DNA of 5,394 nt, taken from NCBI GenBank assembly GCA_947565265.1, contig CANOFK010000100.1:1-5394 (forward strand). Reading direction: 5' to 3'. Both the position numbers and the translations under genes were made by a program. Origin of the DNA: an uncultured Clostridia bacterium. GTDB lineage: Bacteria; Bacillota; Clostridia; Oscillospirales; Acutalibacteraceae. This document shows positions 5,260-5,394 of this stretch, piece after piece (positions within the stretch are counted from its first letter, which is position 1; each line of letters opens with the position of its first letter). The notes beneath the pieces are model-generated. The model was not told the DNA's origin and ran no database searches. It saw only the letters and a list, made by a program, of their open reading frames with translations.

Positions 5260-5288
5260 CTCTCCACGCCCCTCTCCCAACTCGAATC

Positions 5289-5306
5289 CGCCCTATTATA
5301 GGGGCG
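5289..5306. repeat. Short palindrome CGCCCTATTATAGGGGCG
   Basis: CCCTAT (5291-5296) and ATAGGG (5298-5303) are perfect reverse complements around one T, and flanking CG pairs extend the symmetry with one extra G. It also contains TATTAT, similar to a -10 box, though no fitting -35 element is found 16-18 bases upstream. It lies about 24 bases before the ATG at 5330 and could be an operator for a gene to the right. Confidence 0.35.
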
Positions 5307-5329
5307 TATCCAAAATAAAGGGTTTAAAA

Positions 5330-5394
5330 ATGAGGTTTCGGCGAACAAATAATAAAAGTTTCGTCTGCTCGCCTGCCGGTTCGGCCAGTTCGTG
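5330..5394 (+). CDS. Possible start of an unidentified reading frame, cut by window end
   Basis: ATG 5330 is preceded by AAAGGG (5317-5322) with a seven-base gap and opens 21 codons that run off the window (MRFRRTNNKSFVCSPAGSAS...). The N-terminus is basic, without a hydrophobic helix. The ribosome binding site is weaker than those of the genes upstream, and I recognise no family from so few residues. It may be a real gene start or chance. Confidence 0.25.
   Translation, partial: MRFRRTNNKSFVCSPAGSASS

Noticed and set aside
5264..5274. CCACGCCCCTC, an 11-base match to the end of repeat copy 2 (5024-5034)
   Set aside because: Too short and too C-rich to call a third repeat copy; the palindrome is absent.
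5276..5292. T-arm-like CTCGAATCC suggesting a tRNA
   Set aside because: The GGTT half of the T-arm is missing, and no acceptor, D or anticodon stems can be built around it.
4684..5318. Long + strand open frames (4684-5118 and 5019-5318) across the repeats and T-rich tract
   Set aside because: They stay open because the sequence is poor in A and thus in stop codons; the products are Pro/Leu- then Phe/Ser-rich low complexity, lack good starts, and cross the repeats and the terminator.

Overview
The window looks like chromosomal DNA from a high-GC Gram-positive anaerobe, probably a gut-type clostridium of the Oscillospirales (Ruminococcaceae/Oscillospiraceae). The evidence is GC-rich codon third positions, strong AGGAGG-type ribosome binding sites, a zinc-type methionyl-tRNA synthetase with a C-terminal tRNA-binding domain, and a TatD gene followed by the clostridial TatD-linked radical SAM protein. 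The taxonomic call is an inference; no rRNA or other marker gene is present. All convincing genes lie on the + strand.

Layout. (1) Bases 1-616 are the 3' part of a proline-rich TM2-domain membrane protein, closed by a clear intrinsic terminator (643-675). (2) A near-consensus promoter (723-751) precedes a 31-residue single-pass membrane miniprotein (792-887). A structured leader of about 170 bases follows, with a possible TTG-started mini-ORF and a perfect 9-bp hairpin. (3) metG (1062-3047), tatD (3122-3946) and a TatD-associated radical SAM gene (3988-4632) run in the same direction with short gaps and no obvious terminator between them, so they are probably one operon, perhaps driven by the promoter at 723. 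(4) 44 bases further on is a tiny lipoprotein-like reading frame (4677-4835). Its ribosome binding site is buried in a hairpin and its 3' end runs into a repeat element. (5) From about 4820 to the window end there is no convincing complete gene: two 101-bp direct repeats, each with a 32-bp near-perfect palindrome, then a sharply AT-rich, pyrimidine-biased tract, a good intrinsic terminator, a small palindrome and possibly the start of another reading frame.

The metG-tatD part is ordinary housekeeping: MetRS charges methionine tRNA, and TatD is a metal-dependent hydrolase/nuclease commonly encoded next to metG in Firmicutes. The radical SAM partner is a recognised family of unknown reaction. 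The least explained parts are the miniprotein upstream of metG, the paired palindromic repeats, and a possible short RNA unit at about 5158-5259. No CRISPR array, tRNA, rRNA, transposase or defence gene is visible.
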